A stretch of DNA of 64,000 bases from Trema orientale (taxonomy: Eukaryota > Streptophyta > Magnoliopsida > Rosales > Cannabaceae). The notes under the pieces are model-generated. The model did not search any database. It was not told where the DNA came from and worked only from the letters and a program-made list of their open reading frames with translations. Where the stretch lies: assembly GCA_002914845.1 (NCBI GenBank), contig JXTC01000035.1:1408901-1472900 (forward strand). Direction: 5' to 3'. Both the position numbers and the translations under genes were made by a program. Shown one piece after another: positions 63,384 through 64,000 of this stretch. The number at the start of each line of letters is the position of its first letter. Positions within the stretch are counted from its first letter, which is position 1.

Positions 63384-64000
63384 CTTAATTTGCCTTCTAA
63401 CAAACAAACAAAAAAAAAGAAAAAAAGAAACACATTTATTTTTAGTAAAAGAATTTATACCTCTTCTTTACTCTTTAAGTTTTTGGGCCTAAAATTATTT
63501 TAGAAATCCAGTTTAATCCTATTATAGGCTAAGAGAATAAAAAAAAAAAAAAAAAAAAAAGAAGAAAGAAAGAAAGAAAGAAAGAGAAAGAGGAAAAATA
63601 TCTAAAAAAGCAGAAGAGAAATTAGTTAATGCCCAGAAAGAAGGAGAAAGAAGGAAAATATCTAAAAAAGAATTAGTTGATGCCCATCTAAATATATTGA
63701 GCAATGTTATAGGTTATCAGTAGTGTCCAGCATCACAATGATGTATCTATTTATTACTGAATAATTCTAATTAATAAATTGAGTCTCATATAGACTCTAC
63801 CTGAATTATAATTAATCAGTGACAGACTAACACATCATATGGTGTGGTGCTCCATAGCATTACTCTATTATTTTTCTTTGATTTTGTCTCTAACCTCATT
63901 ATAAGGTTATTATAAGAAGGAATAAAAGTTATCACTTGTCTCTTTCACATGTCAATATTTGCTTAATTTATTCAAAATCCCTTGGACCATTCACGATTCT
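63384..64000. other. Intergenic with GAAA microsatellite
   Basis: An A-run and GAAA repeat occupy about 63540-63592, and a 40-bp neighbouring stretch (AGGAAAATATCTAAAAAAG) is repeated at about 63591 and 63654. No gene is seen. Confidence 0.55.

Overview
This window is nuclear DNA of a dicot plant, probably a rosid. It is AT-rich and full of long A/T runs, with intron-split genes, plant-only gene families and many plant transposon types. The species cannot be named from the sequence alone.

Layout. (1) 0.9-7.2 kb is the gene-dense part. It holds an 11-exon minus-strand gene for the organellar prolyl-tRNA synthetase (PRORS1/OVA6) and a 4-coding-exon minus-strand gene for a PATRONUS-type plant securin. 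Both have recognisable promoter elements: a site II cluster upstream of PRORS1, and an MSA-like element plus site II motifs upstream of the securin. (2) 10.8-16.9 kb is a broken Copia retrotransposon with both LTRs. (3) 18.95-20.78 kb is a single-exon GRAS gene, SCARECROW-LIKE 8. From what I know of Arabidopsis, SCL8 and PRORS1 are neighbours there (At5g52510/At5g52520), so this looks like old microsynteny stretched by insertions. (4) 21-39.8 kb has no convincing gene. It holds a hAT-like MITE with a perfect 8-bp target duplication, a decayed LINE 3' half and small tandem repeats. (5) 39.8-46.25 kb looks like a non-autonomous CACTA transposon that has captured an NLR (NB-ARC P-loop) gene fragment. 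(6) 47.9-60.5 kb is a long-inverted-repeat, Mutator-like element. It carries arrays of a 42-bp repeat rich in GTCTA/TAGAC palindromes and a transposase-like fragment, and is interrupted by a solo LTR with a perfect 5-bp target duplication. (7) 61.6-62.9 kb is a ~0.6-kb tandem duplication, and 63.2 kb is a tRNA-derived SINE.

Assembly. Several blocks occur twice, and the repeats begin or end exactly at single N characters (14150, 50401, 52426). The 436-N gap at 36625 is flanked by identical 36-nt ends. At 45783/51736 one copy has an empty target site and the other has a Copia LTR at the same base. The simplest reading is unmerged haplotypes or overlapping contigs rather than true tandem duplications.

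The three host genes act separately: organellar protein synthesis, sister-chromatid cohesion control, and GRAS-type transcriptional regulation. Nothing suggests co-regulation beyond their proximity. Protein family calls come from recognised motifs. Exon borders come from GT/AG sites and frame continuity.
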